Shown here: in pieces, positions 7,660 to 15,680 of the stretch | Layout of the letters: every line of letters begins with the position of its first letter | Position numbering within the stretch: the stretch's first letter is position 1 | Origin: Roseiterribacter gracilis | Lineage (GTDB): Bacteria > Pseudomonadota > Alphaproteobacteria > BOG-932 > Roseiterribacteraceae | Assembly (NCBI GenBank): GCA_018332375.1 | Contig: BOPV01000001.1 | Location: 496,001 to 560,000 of the forward strand | Direction: 5' to 3' | Length of the DNA: 64,000 nucleotides | Notes under the pieces: model-generated | The model's database searches: none | The model's input: only the letters and a program-made list of their open reading frames with translations | What the model was told of the DNA's origin: nothing | Made by a program: the position numbers and the translations under genes

Positions 7660-9813
7660 TTAGAATCTAAACGTGGTCGAGAACTTCGCGGTGCGCGGCA
7701 GGCCGGTTGCCAGCAGCGAGCTGCCCGTCGCGGCGTAGTAGTTCTTGTCGAGCAAGTTCTCGATGTTGAAGCGGAAGGTGACGTCGGCGCCGCGGATGTC
7801 GGTCGTGTAGCGCGCGCCGATGTCATAGGTCTGGTAGCCCGGAATGTAGGCCTGGTTGGCCGCGTTCACCGCGCGTCCACCGGTGTGGAACATGCCGGCC
7901 GTCAGGCTCAGACCTTCGACCCAGGGCGTGCGGTATTCGGCGAACAGCGAAGCGGCGAAGCGCGGCGTGTTTTCCGGACGCTTGCCGATCAAGGTGAGAT
8001 CCGACGTGTTGCCGACTTTGGCGTCGAGGATCATCGCAGTGGCGAAGACCGAGAACTGCGCGTTGATCTCGCCGGTGGCGCTGAATTCAAACCCTTCATA
8101 CGTCGTGCGGCCGTCCTGCACGAAGACGTTGGACGAATTCAGGAACGACGCAGAACGGTCGATCGAGAAACGACCCAAAGTCAGCAGCAGCTTGTCGATG
8201 GGTTCGGCTTTGATGCCGACTTCCCACTGCGTGCTGAGCGCGGGCGGCAAGGTCTGGTTGGCGTTCGCCGCAACCAAGGGCGCAACGCCGCCTTCTTCCA
8301 GACCTTCGATATAGGTGCCGTAGAAGCTCAACCACGGAAGCACTTTGATCACGGCGCCGCCGGTCGGGCTGTTTTCCGCCGCAGAATAGCGGCCGGTTGC
8401 GGCGGTCACGCTCGAATAGATCGAGCGGCGCACGCCGACCACCATTTCAAGCCAGTCGGAATATTTCATCCGATCGAAGACATAGAGGCCTTTGTCGTCG
8501 ATCTTCTGCGGGTTGGTGATGCTGCGTGCGGCCGGCATCACGACTTCGGCATGTTCGATCGGCGCGTAGAGATTCTGTGCCAGGTTGGTCGCGTTGTTGG
8601 TGACCGGCACATATTGCTTTCGCACGTTGCGCGTGCCGCCGAACGAGATCTCATGCTCCAGAATCCAGGTCTGGAAGGCGCCTGCGAATTCCGCGCGGTA
8701 GTTGACGTTGCGATACTCACCCTTGTTGGTGAAGGTCACGTTCGTCGTGCCGGCGCCGGTCGCCAGATTGTAGTTCTGGAACACCGGGAAGCGGCGGTCG
8801 CGATTGAGATACGACTCGCCGGCCTCGAGCGTCACCGACCAGTTCGGCAGAAACTTGTAGTCGACATGCGCTAGGAAGTTGTTCGAGTCGGCGTCGGTAT
8901 ACATCCACTTGTCGCCGAGATTGCTTGAGTTGCTCGGCGTCGGCGGCAGCACCAGCGGCACGCGCGCCGCGATCTGCGCCGCCGTCAAGGTCGGCAGGCG
9001 AATGATCGCGACTTCGCTGACTTTTTTGTGGATGTGTTCGGCATCCAGTTTGACGTGGAAATTCTCGAACGGGTCGACGTCGATTGCGACTGCATAGAGA
9101 CGGCGATTGCCGTCGACTTTGTCGATGCCGTAGTCCAGGCCCGATTCGACTGCGTTGACGCGAATGCCGACCTTGTCGTCGACGAAGCGGCGGCTCATGT
9201 CGGCATGGCCGCCGATCGTGCCGTGATTGTTGCCGAACAAAGTCAGATCGTTGATCGGGCTGTTGGTCGGACGTTTGGTCGTCATGTTGACGATGCCCGA
9301 CGGCGGCACGAATCCGTAATAGATCGCAGCCACGCCTTTCAGAACTTCGACGCGTTCTTTGTCTTCCAGCGGCAGGTCGATCAGGTTGACGGTCGGCAGG
9401 CTGCCATTGAGACGGTACGAGCTGCGCGCTTCGAAATTGATGCCGCGTGCTTGCAGGTTGCTCGCGACTGACGGGCCGACCTGGCTCATCGTCACGCCGG
9501 CCGAGTTGCGCACCGCGTCGAACAGGTTGGTCGCCTGCTGCGCTTCAATGATTTCGCGCGGAATGACCGTGACCGTCAGCGGCGTGTCGAGCTGGCGCGC
9601 GTTGCGGAACGTGCCGGCCTGCACGTAGTTGGCGCTAAAGCTTTTCTTGCGGTCGGCGGTGATCAGAATTTCTTCGAGCTGCGGACCGTCAGCAGCGGCG
9701 AGCTGTGCGGCGGCCGGGACGGGCGCGATACCGCCGAAGAGAAGCGCCAGCGCGCTTGCTCCATGCTTCAGGTTGGAACGACGTGCCCAGTTCGCGCGAC
9801 CAAGATCCCGCAT
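7660..9813 (-). CDS. TonB-dependent siderophore receptor
   Basis: This 717-aa outer-membrane receptor has a signal peptide (residues 1 to about 36, ending VPAAAQ), a plug domain (about 65-190, with DTPLTVTVIPREII and NSAGVTMSQVGPSVASN) and a 22-strand barrel ending in the outer-membrane signature TTFRF with terminal Phe. There is no N-terminal STN signalling domain, so it should not itself signal to an anti-sigma factor. A TTG two codons upstream is possible, but the ATG at 9813 has the ribosome-binding site AGGGGGT. It is grouped with AraC and PepSY genes, which supports ferric-siderophore uptake; the ligand is unknown. Confidence 0.95.
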   Translation of the reverse strand: MRDLGRANWARRSNLKHGASALALLFGGIAPVPAAAQLAAADGPQLEEILITADRKKSFSANYVQAGTFRNARQLDTPLTVTVIPREIIEAQQATNLFDAVRNSAGVTMSQVGPSVASNLQARGINFEARSSYRLNGSLPTVNLIDLPLEDKERVEVLKGVAAIYYGFVPPSGIVNMTTKRPTNSPINDLTLFGNNHGTIGGHADMSRRFVDDKVGIRVNAVESGLDYGIDKVDGNRRLYAVAIDVDPFENFHVKLDAEHIHKKVSEVAIIRLPTLTAAQIAARVPLVLPPTPSNSSNLGDKWMYTDADSNNFLAHVDYKFLPNWSVTLEAGESYLNRDRRFPVFQNYNLATGAGTTNVTFTNKGEYRNVNYRAEFAGAFQTWILEHEISFGGTRNVRKQYVPVTNNATNLAQNLYAPIEHAEVVMPAARSITNPQKIDDKGLYVFDRMKYSDWLEMVVGVRRSIYSSVTAATGRYSAAENSPTGGAVIKVLPWLSFYGTYIEGLEEGGVAPLVAANANQTLPPALSTQWEVGIKAEPIDKLLLTLGRFSIDRSASFLNSSNVFVQDGRTTYEGFEFSATGEINAQFSVFATAMILDAKVGNTSDLTLIGKRPENTPRFAASLFAEYRTPWVEGLSLTAGMFHTGGRAVNAANQAYIPGYQTYDIGARYTTDIRGADVTFRFNIENLLDKNYYAATGSSLLATGLPRTAKFSTTFRF

Positions 9814-9930
9814 GCCCAATACCCCCTGCTCAAGACCCTCGGGCGGTTCCGCCTCTGGTTCGAACTTTGACCTTTGAGTCTACAAAAGACAATACATTGC
9901 TTATTCGAGGGCGTTGGGGACCGAAAGAAA

Positions 9931-9953
9931 GGTATTTTCGGTGCGAAAATGCC
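9931..9953. promoter_or_regulatory. Operator-like inverted repeat upstream of TonB receptor
   Basis: The arms GGTATTTTCG and CGAAAATGCC are separated by GTG; nine of ten positions pair. The dyad lies about 120-140 nt upstream of the receptor start, between it and the AraC gene, in the only A/T-rich stretch of the spacer. It could be a repressor or activator site, but it does not match the canonical Fur or Irr box well enough to assign. Confidence 0.45.
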
Positions 9954-10033
9954 ACCTCAAGCTGCGAACCGCCAAGCTGAGAGCAATTCTCGTTTTCGTC
10001 TAGGGAAATTTACCCGGCGACCCGGGATGAGGC

Positions 10034-11056
10034 TCAAGCCTCGATCAGGTCGACTTCCATCAAGTGCCGCCAATCCGGCGCGGCGCTGGCGAAGCGCGCC
10101 GGGCCACGTGGACGGAGCAGGGTCTGCGACGGCGTCTCGCCGAACAGACGTCGATAGTCGCCGGCAAACCGGCCGAGCTCGTAAAAGCCGTGCGCGTGCG
10201 CGACTTGCCGGATCGTCGTCGATTGCGGATCGGCCGAACGCAACGTTGCGTGCACCTGGCTCAAGCGCAGACGCTGCAGCGCAAGTTTCGGCGGCCGGTC
10301 GAGTGTGTCGTTGAAGGCGCGCTGGATCGTCGAACGCGAGATGCAGAGTTCGCTGCAGATCTTGTGGATGTCGACGGGCACACCGGCATGGGCGCGCACA
10401 TAGTCTTCGACGCGGCGCACCAGCTCCATACCGTTGCGCACGGGCGGGATGTAGCGACCGCCATGCACCGAGTCCGAGGTCTGCACTAGAAACGCGTGCA
10501 GGAATTGTTCTTTCAACTGCGTCTGCAGCGGCGCAGCCAACGGCGTCGCGGCTTGCTGCAAAAGACCGATCGATTGGCTGAGCCGGCGCGTCGCGGCATG
10601 CCGTATATGCGGCGCTGCGCGGTAGCGAACTGAATGCTCCCAGTATTTGCCTTCATCGAGATGATATTGCGCGCCGGCTGCAGCCAGCTCGTCCAACGTC
10701 ATGTCGATCGTGACGTAGGAGGTCGATCCGGCGAAGCGACCATCCTGTTCGTCGTTGCGCGGGAACACGAAGATGTCGCCTTGCAACGCTTCTTGTTGCC
10801 ACTGACTGATCTGACCCGACGGCGACAGGATCATCGCCAGCACGACGCGGTCGGTCGACAGAATGCCGCGCATCCGAATGTCGTTCTCGGTCTCGAAGCG
10901 GCCGGCGCTGACTTGCATCGCGCCGAGATCGGCGTGGAGCAGTTGGCCGCGGCAATAGCCAGGATCGAGCTGCGTCGTACGCAGATCGGCGCCCATCACG
11001 ACGGCGCTCAAATCTTCGAAACTGACGACGTTGCGCGAAACGACGAGTCCCGACAT
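10034..11056 (-). CDS. AraC-family transcriptional regulator
   Basis: This is a 340-aa regulator. The N-terminal about 220 residues are a ligand-sensing region without obvious motifs. The C-terminal AraC double helix-turn-helix spans about residues 225-325, with ELCISRSTIQRAFND as the first HTH, IRQVAHAHGFYELGRFAGDY as the second, and the usual RLFGETPSQTL ending. It is encoded just upstream of the TonB receptor on the same strand, so it most likely regulates uptake of the receptor's ligand, as PchR-type regulators do. Target and effector are not shown by the sequence. Confidence 0.92.
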   Translation of the reverse strand: MSGLVVSRNVVSFEDLSAVVMGADLRTTQLDPGYCRGQLLHADLGAMQVSAGRFETENDIRMRGILSTDRVVLAMILSPSGQISQWQQEALQGDIFVFPRNDEQDGRFAGSTSYVTIDMTLDELAAAGAQYHLDEGKYWEHSVRYRAAPHIRHAATRRLSQSIGLLQQAATPLAAPLQTQLKEQFLHAFLVQTSDSVHGGRYIPPVRNGMELVRRVEDYVRAHAGVPVDIHKICSELCISRSTIQRAFNDTLDRPPKLALQRLRLSQVHATLRSADPQSTTIRQVAHAHGFYELGRFAGDYRRLFGETPSQTLLRPRGPARFASAAPDWRHLMEVDLIEA

Positions 11057-11148
11057 CGGGCGCGGCCCCTCCGTGGCTTACGAGAAATCGTGCCACAGCA
11101 GCGGTTATCCGCAAACGGCCGATTGCCGGCCGGTGCGATGAAGCGGGG

Positions 11149-12810
11149 TTACTGGACCGGCGTGCGGCTATCGCGCCAGCGAAACGCCCAAGCAGTTCCG
11201 TATGGCACGCTGGGAACCGGCTCGATCGATTGCAGCCATTTCGCCGCGATTGTGGGACGTTGTGCAAACCACAGCGGAAGGTCGGGTAATTCGGCGGCCT
11301 CGAGCTGCTGCAGCGCGCGCCAGACTTGCGCTCGCGCCGCCGGGTCGCAAACCGTCGCCAACTGGTCGAGCAGCGCGTCCATCTGCGGCGAACGATAGCC
11401 GCTGAAATTCACGCCGGCATGGCCGTTGGTGTCATCGGGCACCGAGCTGCTGTGGCGCAGTGCGCGCGGCGGCACGTCAGGCTCCTGCACATAGTGAGTC
11501 AGCGCCACGCCTGCGATGGTTCGCTTCGGAAGCATTTCGCCGAACAGCACGCGCGGCTCGACCAGGCGAATATGCGCGGCGACGCCCAGCTTGCCCCAGT
11601 CGGCGGCGATCACCTGCACCGCCAATTCGCGCTCGCGGTTGCCCGCAGTGGTGACGATTTCGAACTCAAGCCGCTTGCCGTTCTTGTCACGGCGCACGCC
11701 GTCAGTGCCGCGACGCCAACCTGCTTCTTCGAGCAGCGCGTTGGCGCGCGCGGGATCGTGCCCGTACGACTCGACATTGGCGGCGTAGGGCAGGATCGGA
11801 CTCGTCGACGACGTCGCTGCTTTGGCTTTCCCCGCCAGCACCGTGCGCAACAGCGCGTCGCGATCGAGTCCGTAGGCCAATGCGCGCCGCACGCGCAGAT
11901 CGGCAAAGCGCGGATCGTCCAACGGCCAGGTCAGGCGCGAGAAGGCAAGCGTGTCCTGCCACAGAACTTGAAACCGGTCGCTGTGGCGTTGCTCGATTTC
12001 GAGTGCCTGTTCGGTGCCGAGTCCCGCTTCGCCGGGAACCAGATCGACTTCGCCAGCCAGCAACGATGCGCGCAACGCGGCGCCACTGCCGCGCACGCTG
12101 ACGATCAACCGGTCGAAGAAAGCGGGCGGGCCGGGCCAATGCGGATTGCGCGCCAGCAACAGACGTTCGCCCGGTTCGAGCCGTTCGACGCGATAGGCGC
12201 TCCAGGACAGGCCGGGCGTTGCGGGCGCCGTGTCGAAGCGCGTCGCTGCGCGATAGTCGTCCGGGTTGGCGAGAAATACCGGGCGCTCGATATGCGCCGG
12301 CAGAAGATGGATCGGCAACGCAGCCGCGTCGCAACGATGACCGTTCCGCTGCAGCACGATCGTGCGCGCATCCCGTGCAGTGATGCCGACAATCTCGTCG
12401 CGATAGAGCGAGCCATGCACGATGCCGCTCGCCGAGGCGCGTCCAACTTCCAGCGTGAAAGCGAAATCGTCGAGCCCGACTTTGACTCCGTCGTCCCAGG
12501 CCAGCCCGTCGCGCAAGGTCAGTACGACATCGTCATTGGCGCCGTTGCGTTCGATGCGCGGTGCGCCTTCGCAAGCCAGGCACACAGGTTCGAGCTTGGA
12601 GTCGTAGCCGACCAGCTGCGGTCGCGCCGGCGCCAACACCAGGCTCTTCGCCATGTCGTCGCCGATTGCGGGATGCAGATTGTTGGGGAACTGCGTTACC
12701 GCAATGCGCAGCGTATGCAGCGACGGCGCCTTGTTGGGCGTCGGCCACAAAGAATAAGCGGCGACCGCGACCAGCGCGACCGCCGCTAGAGCGATCTTCT
12801 TCTTGTTCAC
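11149..12810 (-). CDS. ABC transporter substrate-binding protein, family 5 (peptide type)
   Basis: This periplasmic binding protein of the SBP_bac_5 family (DppA/OppA/NikA) is about 553 aa. An N-terminal hydrophobic segment (KIALAAVALVAVAAYSLWP) acts as a signal or anchor. The family features are TLRIAVTQFPNNLHPAIGDD, VLTLRDGLAWDDG and RVRRALAYGLDRDALLRTVL. A GTG at 12810 is taken as the start; a TTG three codons upstream also fits. It has no permease or ATPase next to it. It may serve the incomplete importer at the window start or be the last gene of the TauD operon, from which it is separated by 56-65 nt. Confidence 0.9.
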   Translation of the reverse strand: MNKKKIALAAVALVAVAAYSLWPTPNKAPSLHTLRIAVTQFPNNLHPAIGDDMAKSLVLAPARPQLVGYDSKLEPVCLACEGAPRIERNGANDDVVLTLRDGLAWDDGVKVGLDDFAFTLEVGRASASGIVHGSLYRDEIVGITARDARTIVLQRNGHRCDAAALPIHLLPAHIERPVFLANPDDYRAATRFDTAPATPGLSWSAYRVERLEPGERLLLARNPHWPGPPAFFDRLIVSVRGSGAALRASLLAGEVDLVPGEAGLGTEQALEIEQRHSDRFQVLWQDTLAFSRLTWPLDDPRFADLRVRRALAYGLDRDALLRTVLAGKAKAATSSTSPILPYAANVESYGHDPARANALLEEAGWRRGTDGVRRDKNGKRLEFEIVTTAGNRERELAVQVIAADWGKLGVAAHIRLVEPRVLFGEMLPKRTIAGVALTHYVQEPDVPPRALRHSSSVPDDTNGHAGVNFSGYRSPQMDALLDQLATVCDPAARAQVWRALQQLEAAELPDLPLWFAQRPTIAAKWLQSIEPVPSVPYGTAWAFRWRDSRTPVQ

Positions 12811-12875
12811 GTCGAACAACTTGTTCCGAACCGCGCCCGGATCAAGCGCTGCGAACGGACCTGTTCACGCTGTGC

Positions 12876-13760
12876 TTACGCTGCAGCCTCGCGTCCGGAG
12901 GCCGCGTAGGCGATCGGCCGATCGCCGCGAACGGTCGTGCGATACAAGGTGCGCCGCTCGCTGGCCGGGCACCCGGTCGCGAGATGCATCGTCGACCGGT
13001 TGTCCCAGAAGACGAGGTCGTGATCGCGCCATTTGTGGCGATAGTGAAAGCGCGGTTCGACGGAATGCGCGAACAGCCGGTCGAGCAGGCTACGGCTTTC
13101 GCCGTCGTCCAGCTCGTTGATGCGCGTGGTGAAACCTTCGCTGACGAACAACGCCGCGCGGCCGGTTACCGGATGCGCGCGCACGACCGGGTGATTGACC
13201 GGCGGCACGGTCGCGGCGGTGGCTGCGTCGATTTTGCGGTCCGGATTGACCGCGGCCTGCGCCTTGTTGCGCGCGACATAGGAATGTTCAGCGGTGAGGC
13301 CGATCAATTTCTGCTTGGTCTCGTCGTCGAGCGCGTCATAGGCGGCGCGCATGTCGGTGAAGATCGTGTCGCCCGATCCGTCTTTCGGCAGCTCCTGCGC
13401 ATGCAGCAACGAACCCAGGCTGGGTTCGGCCAAATAGGACAGATCCGAATGCCAATATTTGCCCGCGTCGGCGAGGCCGATCGGCGTGCCGTTTTCGATC
13501 ACGTTCGACACGATCAGAATCTCGGGATGGGCCGCGTGGTGATAGCGCTTCTGCACATGCACTTCGAGCCCGCCAAAGCGACGGCTGACCTCGACATGGC
13601 GGTCGGGACTCAACTTGCTCTGGTCGCGAAACACCAACAATCCGCGCAGCGCCAGCAGGCGTTGCAAGGTTGCAATCGTCGCGTCGTCGAGATCTTGCCC
13701 AAGATCCAGGTCGAGGATCTCGGTGCCGAGCGACGGAGTCAGGTCAACGAACTTGGTCAT
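12876..13760 (-). CDS. TauD/TfdA-family Fe(II)/2-oxoglutarate dioxygenase
   Basis: This 294-aa non-haem iron dioxygenase belongs to the taurine/alpha-ketoglutarate dioxygenase family. The facial triad is visible: His and Asp in YWHSDLSY, distal His in NRSTMHLATG, and the 2-oxoglutarate-binding Arg in RRTLYRTTVRGDRP. Family members release sulfite from taurine or alkylsulfonates, or hydroxylate other acids. The start overlaps the binding-protein stop by one base (TGATG), so the two are co-translated. The neighbouring SsuA-like protein and the cysteine-rich leader upstream support a sulfur-scavenging role, but the exact sulfonate is not known. Confidence 0.93.
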   Translation of the reverse strand: MTKFVDLTPSLGTEILDLDLGQDLDDATIATLQRLLALRGLLVFRDQSKLSPDRHVEVSRRFGGLEVHVQKRYHHAAHPEILIVSNVIENGTPIGLADAGKYWHSDLSYLAEPSLGSLLHAQELPKDGSGDTIFTDMRAAYDALDDETKQKLIGLTAEHSYVARNKAQAAVNPDRKIDAATAATVPPVNHPVVRAHPVTGRAALFVSEGFTTRINELDDGESRSLLDRLFAHSVEPRFHYRHKWRDHDLVFWDNRSTMHLATGCPASERRTLYRTTVRGDRPIAYAASGREAAA

Positions 13761-14746
13761 CAGCTTCCTGCCTTCTCATGCAGCTCGGGGAAGAACAGCT
13801 CTTCCCATTGGGACGGTGCAACCGGAATCTGTCCGGTGCGGGCCTGGAACGCCGCAAACTTCAAGACGTTTTCGGGCGCCGTCGTGTAGTGGATGCGTGG
13901 ATCGCGGATCAGTGCTTCGACCTCGTCGATCGATTGCGGCGATTTCTCCGCTGCGATGTACAACGCCGCCGCCTGTCGCGGTTGCGACTGGATGAATCGG
14001 TTCGCCTCGTCCAGCGCCTGCACGACCGCGCGCGCCACTTGCGGATTGGCGTCGTGCCATTTCTTGGTTCCGTACAGAACGTTGAATGTGTGCGGACCGC
14101 CCAGCACGTCGTAACTCGACAGAACGCGATGCACACGCGGATCTTTCTGCTGCAACGACTGGAAGGGCGGGCTGGTGAAGTGCGCCGACACGCCGGCGCC
14201 GCCCGACAGCAACGCCGCCGTCGCATCGGGATGGGTCAGACCGACCGTCAACGTATCCAGCTTGGCGAACTGGCCCGGACCGAAGGCTTGTTCCGCCGCC
14301 ATCTGCAACACGATGGCCTGGAACCCGACTTTGGGCGCGGGCAGCGCGATCCGGTCCTTGTCGCTGAAGTCTTTCAACGTGCGGACGTTCGGATTGTTGG
14401 TGTTCAATTCGTTCGGCACCGAGCCCAGCGCTGCCAACGCGCGCACGTCGATCGAATTGCGCGTCTTGGCCCAGATCGTAATGAAGGGCGGCACACCGGC
14501 CGAGACGAGATCGATCGTGCCCGACAGCAAGGCTTCGTTGGTAAAGCTGCCGCCCGACACGACGCGCCATTCGATCTTGAGATCTTTGACGCCGTTCTCG
14601 GTGGCAAACCGTTCGATCAGCTTCTGTTCTTTGGCGACGATCATCGGCAGGTACGACAGACCGAATTGCTGCGAGATGCGCAGCTCGGTCGCGCTTGCGG
14701 AGACTGCAAGTACAAGGCTCAGCGCGATTGCGAAAATTGTTTTCAT
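13760..14746 (-). CDS. ABC transporter substrate-binding protein (SsuA/TauA/NMT1-like)
   Basis: This 328-aa periplasmic binding protein of the nitrate/sulfonate/taurine type has a signal peptide (KTIFAIALSLVLAVSASA). The mature start LRISQQFGLSYLPMIVAKEQ is characteristic of the aliphatic-sulfonate/NMT1 fold, with GTIDLVSAGVPPFITIWA matching the second family block. The gene is coupled by overlap to a 64-aa ORF upstream (ATGA) and to the dioxygenase downstream (TGATG). Unusually, no ssuB/ssuC-type ATPase or permease is in the operon or elsewhere in the window, so it must use a transporter encoded elsewhere or lie in a rearranged operon. Confidence 0.92.
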   Translation of the reverse strand: MKTIFAIALSLVLAVSASATELRISQQFGLSYLPMIVAKEQKLIERFATENGVKDLKIEWRVVSGGSFTNEALLSGTIDLVSAGVPPFITIWAKTRNSIDVRALAALGSVPNELNTNNPNVRTLKDFSDKDRIALPAPKVGFQAIVLQMAAEQAFGPGQFAKLDTLTVGLTHPDATAALLSGGAGVSAHFTSPPFQSLQQKDPRVHRVLSSYDVLGGPHTFNVLYGTKKWHDANPQVARAVVQALDEANRFIQSQPRQAAALYIAAEKSPQSIDEVEALIRDPRIHYTTAPENVLKFAAFQARTGQIPVAPSQWEELFFPELHEKAGS

Positions 14747-14937
14747 CGTGCGGTGCTCCGGCGTTGGGCGCGTTCGATCAATTCGGCAGCGCGCCGTGCG
14801 GCTTGCGTGGAAGAAAATACGCGCTGTTCGAGCGTCGCGAAACGATTGTCGGAAACGAAGAAGCGGAATCCGCGTCGTTGACGCACGGCGATCCCGGCGA
14901 CGGCGGTTGCCGTCTCGATTACGAATGCATCGGTCAT
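14743..14937 (-). CDS. Small conserved-looking hypothetical, 64 aa, coupled to binding protein
   Basis: This is a 64-aa basic protein beginning MTDAFVIETATAVAGIAVRQ, with a compact GFRFFVSDNRFATLEQRVF segment and an Arg/Ala-rich helical tail. It has no signal peptide or membrane segment. Its stop overlaps the binding-protein start (ATGA), which argues that it is translated. A longer in-frame start (15012) would overlap the leader-peptide/attenuator region and is disfavoured. The function is unknown; similar small proteins occur in alphaproteobacterial transport operons in my recollection, but I cannot assign a family. Confidence 0.6.
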   Translation of the reverse strand: MTDAFVIETATAVAGIAVRQRRGFRFFVSDNRFATLEQRVFSSTQAARRAAELIERAQRRSTAR

Positions 14938-14964
14938 GAAACTCTCGGGGACGAAAGAAGGAGA

Positions 14965-14980
14965 ACGCGCGTCAGCGCGT
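14965..14980 (-). terminator. Attenuator hairpin after leader peptide
   Basis: ACGCGC pairs with GCGCGT around a TGAC loop and is followed on the minus strand by the pyrimidine tract TCTCCTTCTTTC. The hairpin begins 7 nt after the stop codon of the candidate leader peptide and precedes the 64-aa ORF by 28 nt. This spacing fits an attenuator controlled by ribosome position on the leader. Confidence 0.55.
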
Positions 14981-14987
14981 ACGAAAT

Positions 14988-15026
14988 TCAGCGTCGGTGA
15001 GAGCAGGGACACATCAAGCAGACCAT
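14988..15026 (-). CDS. Candidate cysteine-rich leader peptide (12 aa)
   Basis: A short ORF reads MVCLMCPCSHRR, with three cysteines among the first eight residues. It has a good ribosome-binding site, GGAG, 6 nt before the ATG. It lies in the 5' leader of the SsuA-like/TauD operon, directly before a GC hairpin with a pyrimidine tract. By analogy with cysteine leader peptides in other bacteria, slow decoding of Cys codons under sulfur limitation would prevent termination. Translation and regulation are inferred. Confidence 0.55.
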   Translation of the reverse strand: MVCLMCPCSHRR

Positions 15027-15055
15027 GCGCAGCTCCGTTCAGAACGGTTGCGGGC

Positions 15056-15076
15056 CCACGGATTCAGTGTCCGTGG
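15056..15076 (-). promoter_or_regulatory. Stable hairpin in the operon leader
   Basis: A perfect 7-bp stem (CCACGGA with TCCGTGG) encloses a 7-nt loop. It lies between the pseudoknot-like element (15080-15124) and the leader peptide on the same strand. It is probably part of the structured 5' UTR rather than a terminator, because no T-run follows. Confidence 0.4.
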
Positions 15077-15079
15077 CGC

Positions 15080-15124
15080 TTTAGCATTGGTGACGCGGCG
15101 CAAGCTGCCCAATCAAAAACCGCG
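15080..15124 (-). promoter_or_regulatory. Pseudoknot-capable leader element, SAM-II-like landmarks
   Basis: On the minus strand, stem CGCGGT/GCCGCG encloses a loop with GATTGG and GCTTGC, followed by CCAAT and GCTAAA. ATTGG can pair with CCAAT to give an H-type pseudoknot. GCTTGC and GCTAAA are landmarks of the SAM-II riboswitch of alphaproteobacteria, but the pairing pattern and spacing differ from that class. It should be read as a candidate structured leader only. Confidence 0.3.
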
Positions 15125-15191
15125 ATGGAGTCGCCTCCACGGATCTACGTTCGCAGGACGTAATCGTGTACGCAATTACAAAGTTAACGAG

Positions 15192-15566
15192 TTATTTTAG
15201 ATAGGCCACTGCTTCAATGACGTTGCCGTCGAAATCCACCACGACGGTGCCGTAATAGCGCTCGTTGAGGTCGGGGCGCGGCCCGGCGGGCCGGCGGATG
15301 GTGGCGCCGTTCGCGCGCGCCGCTTCGCACAGCGCATCAACCTGATCGGTCGACGCGGCCGAAAACGCGACATGCGTGCCGCCACCCGCAATCGTGACGC
15401 CCGGCGCCTGCTGATAGAGATAGAACCATTCGGTACCGTTGGGGCCGAACGAAACGCTTTCGGCATCGCGCTTGGTCACGCCGGCGCCGACGCAGGCAAG
15501 CAAGGAGGAAAAGAACGCAGCGCCGCGATCGAGATCCGACGTGCCGAGTGAAACGTGATCGAACAT
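15192..15566 (-). CDS. VOC-family (glyoxalase/bleomycin-resistance-like) protein
   Basis: This 124-aa single vicinal-oxygen-chelate domain protein starts MFDHVSLGTSDLDRGAAFF (first metal-ligand His in the DHVSLG strand). TWIN: a second ligand-bearing strand is GGTHVAFSAAS, and the end is YYGTVVVDFDGNVIEAV, with Glu in the usual third ligand position. These proteins bind divalent metal and act as lyases, dioxygenases or antibiotic-binding proteins; the substrate here is unknown. It is transcribed divergently from the Lrp-type regulator at 15681. Confidence 0.88.
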   Translation of the reverse strand: MFDHVSLGTSDLDRGAAFFSSLLACVGAGVTKRDAESVSFGPNGTEWFYLYQQAPGVTIAGGGTHVAFSAASTDQVDALCEAARANGATIRRPAGPRPDLNERYYGTVVVDFDGNVIEAVAYLK

Positions 15567-15680
15567 GAACTTCCCTCTGCAATCGAGGGGCGACTCTAGC
15601 GACGCGGCGACGCCTTGTTTGTGCGAAGACCGGTCGCTAGACGCGTAGAAAACGCGCGTAGGCCGCGCCGAAGGACCAAG

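Noticed and set aside
7336..8874. Long open frame (512 codons, +) opposite the PepSY and TonB-receptor genes
   Set aside because: It crosses the terminator and two well-supported genes on the other strand, its translation is Arg/His/Gln-rich shadow sequence, and it has no family motif.
15080..15124. Firm call of a SAM-II riboswitch
   Set aside because: Only the short landmarks match; the second helix and spacings differ, so it is reported only as a candidate structured element.
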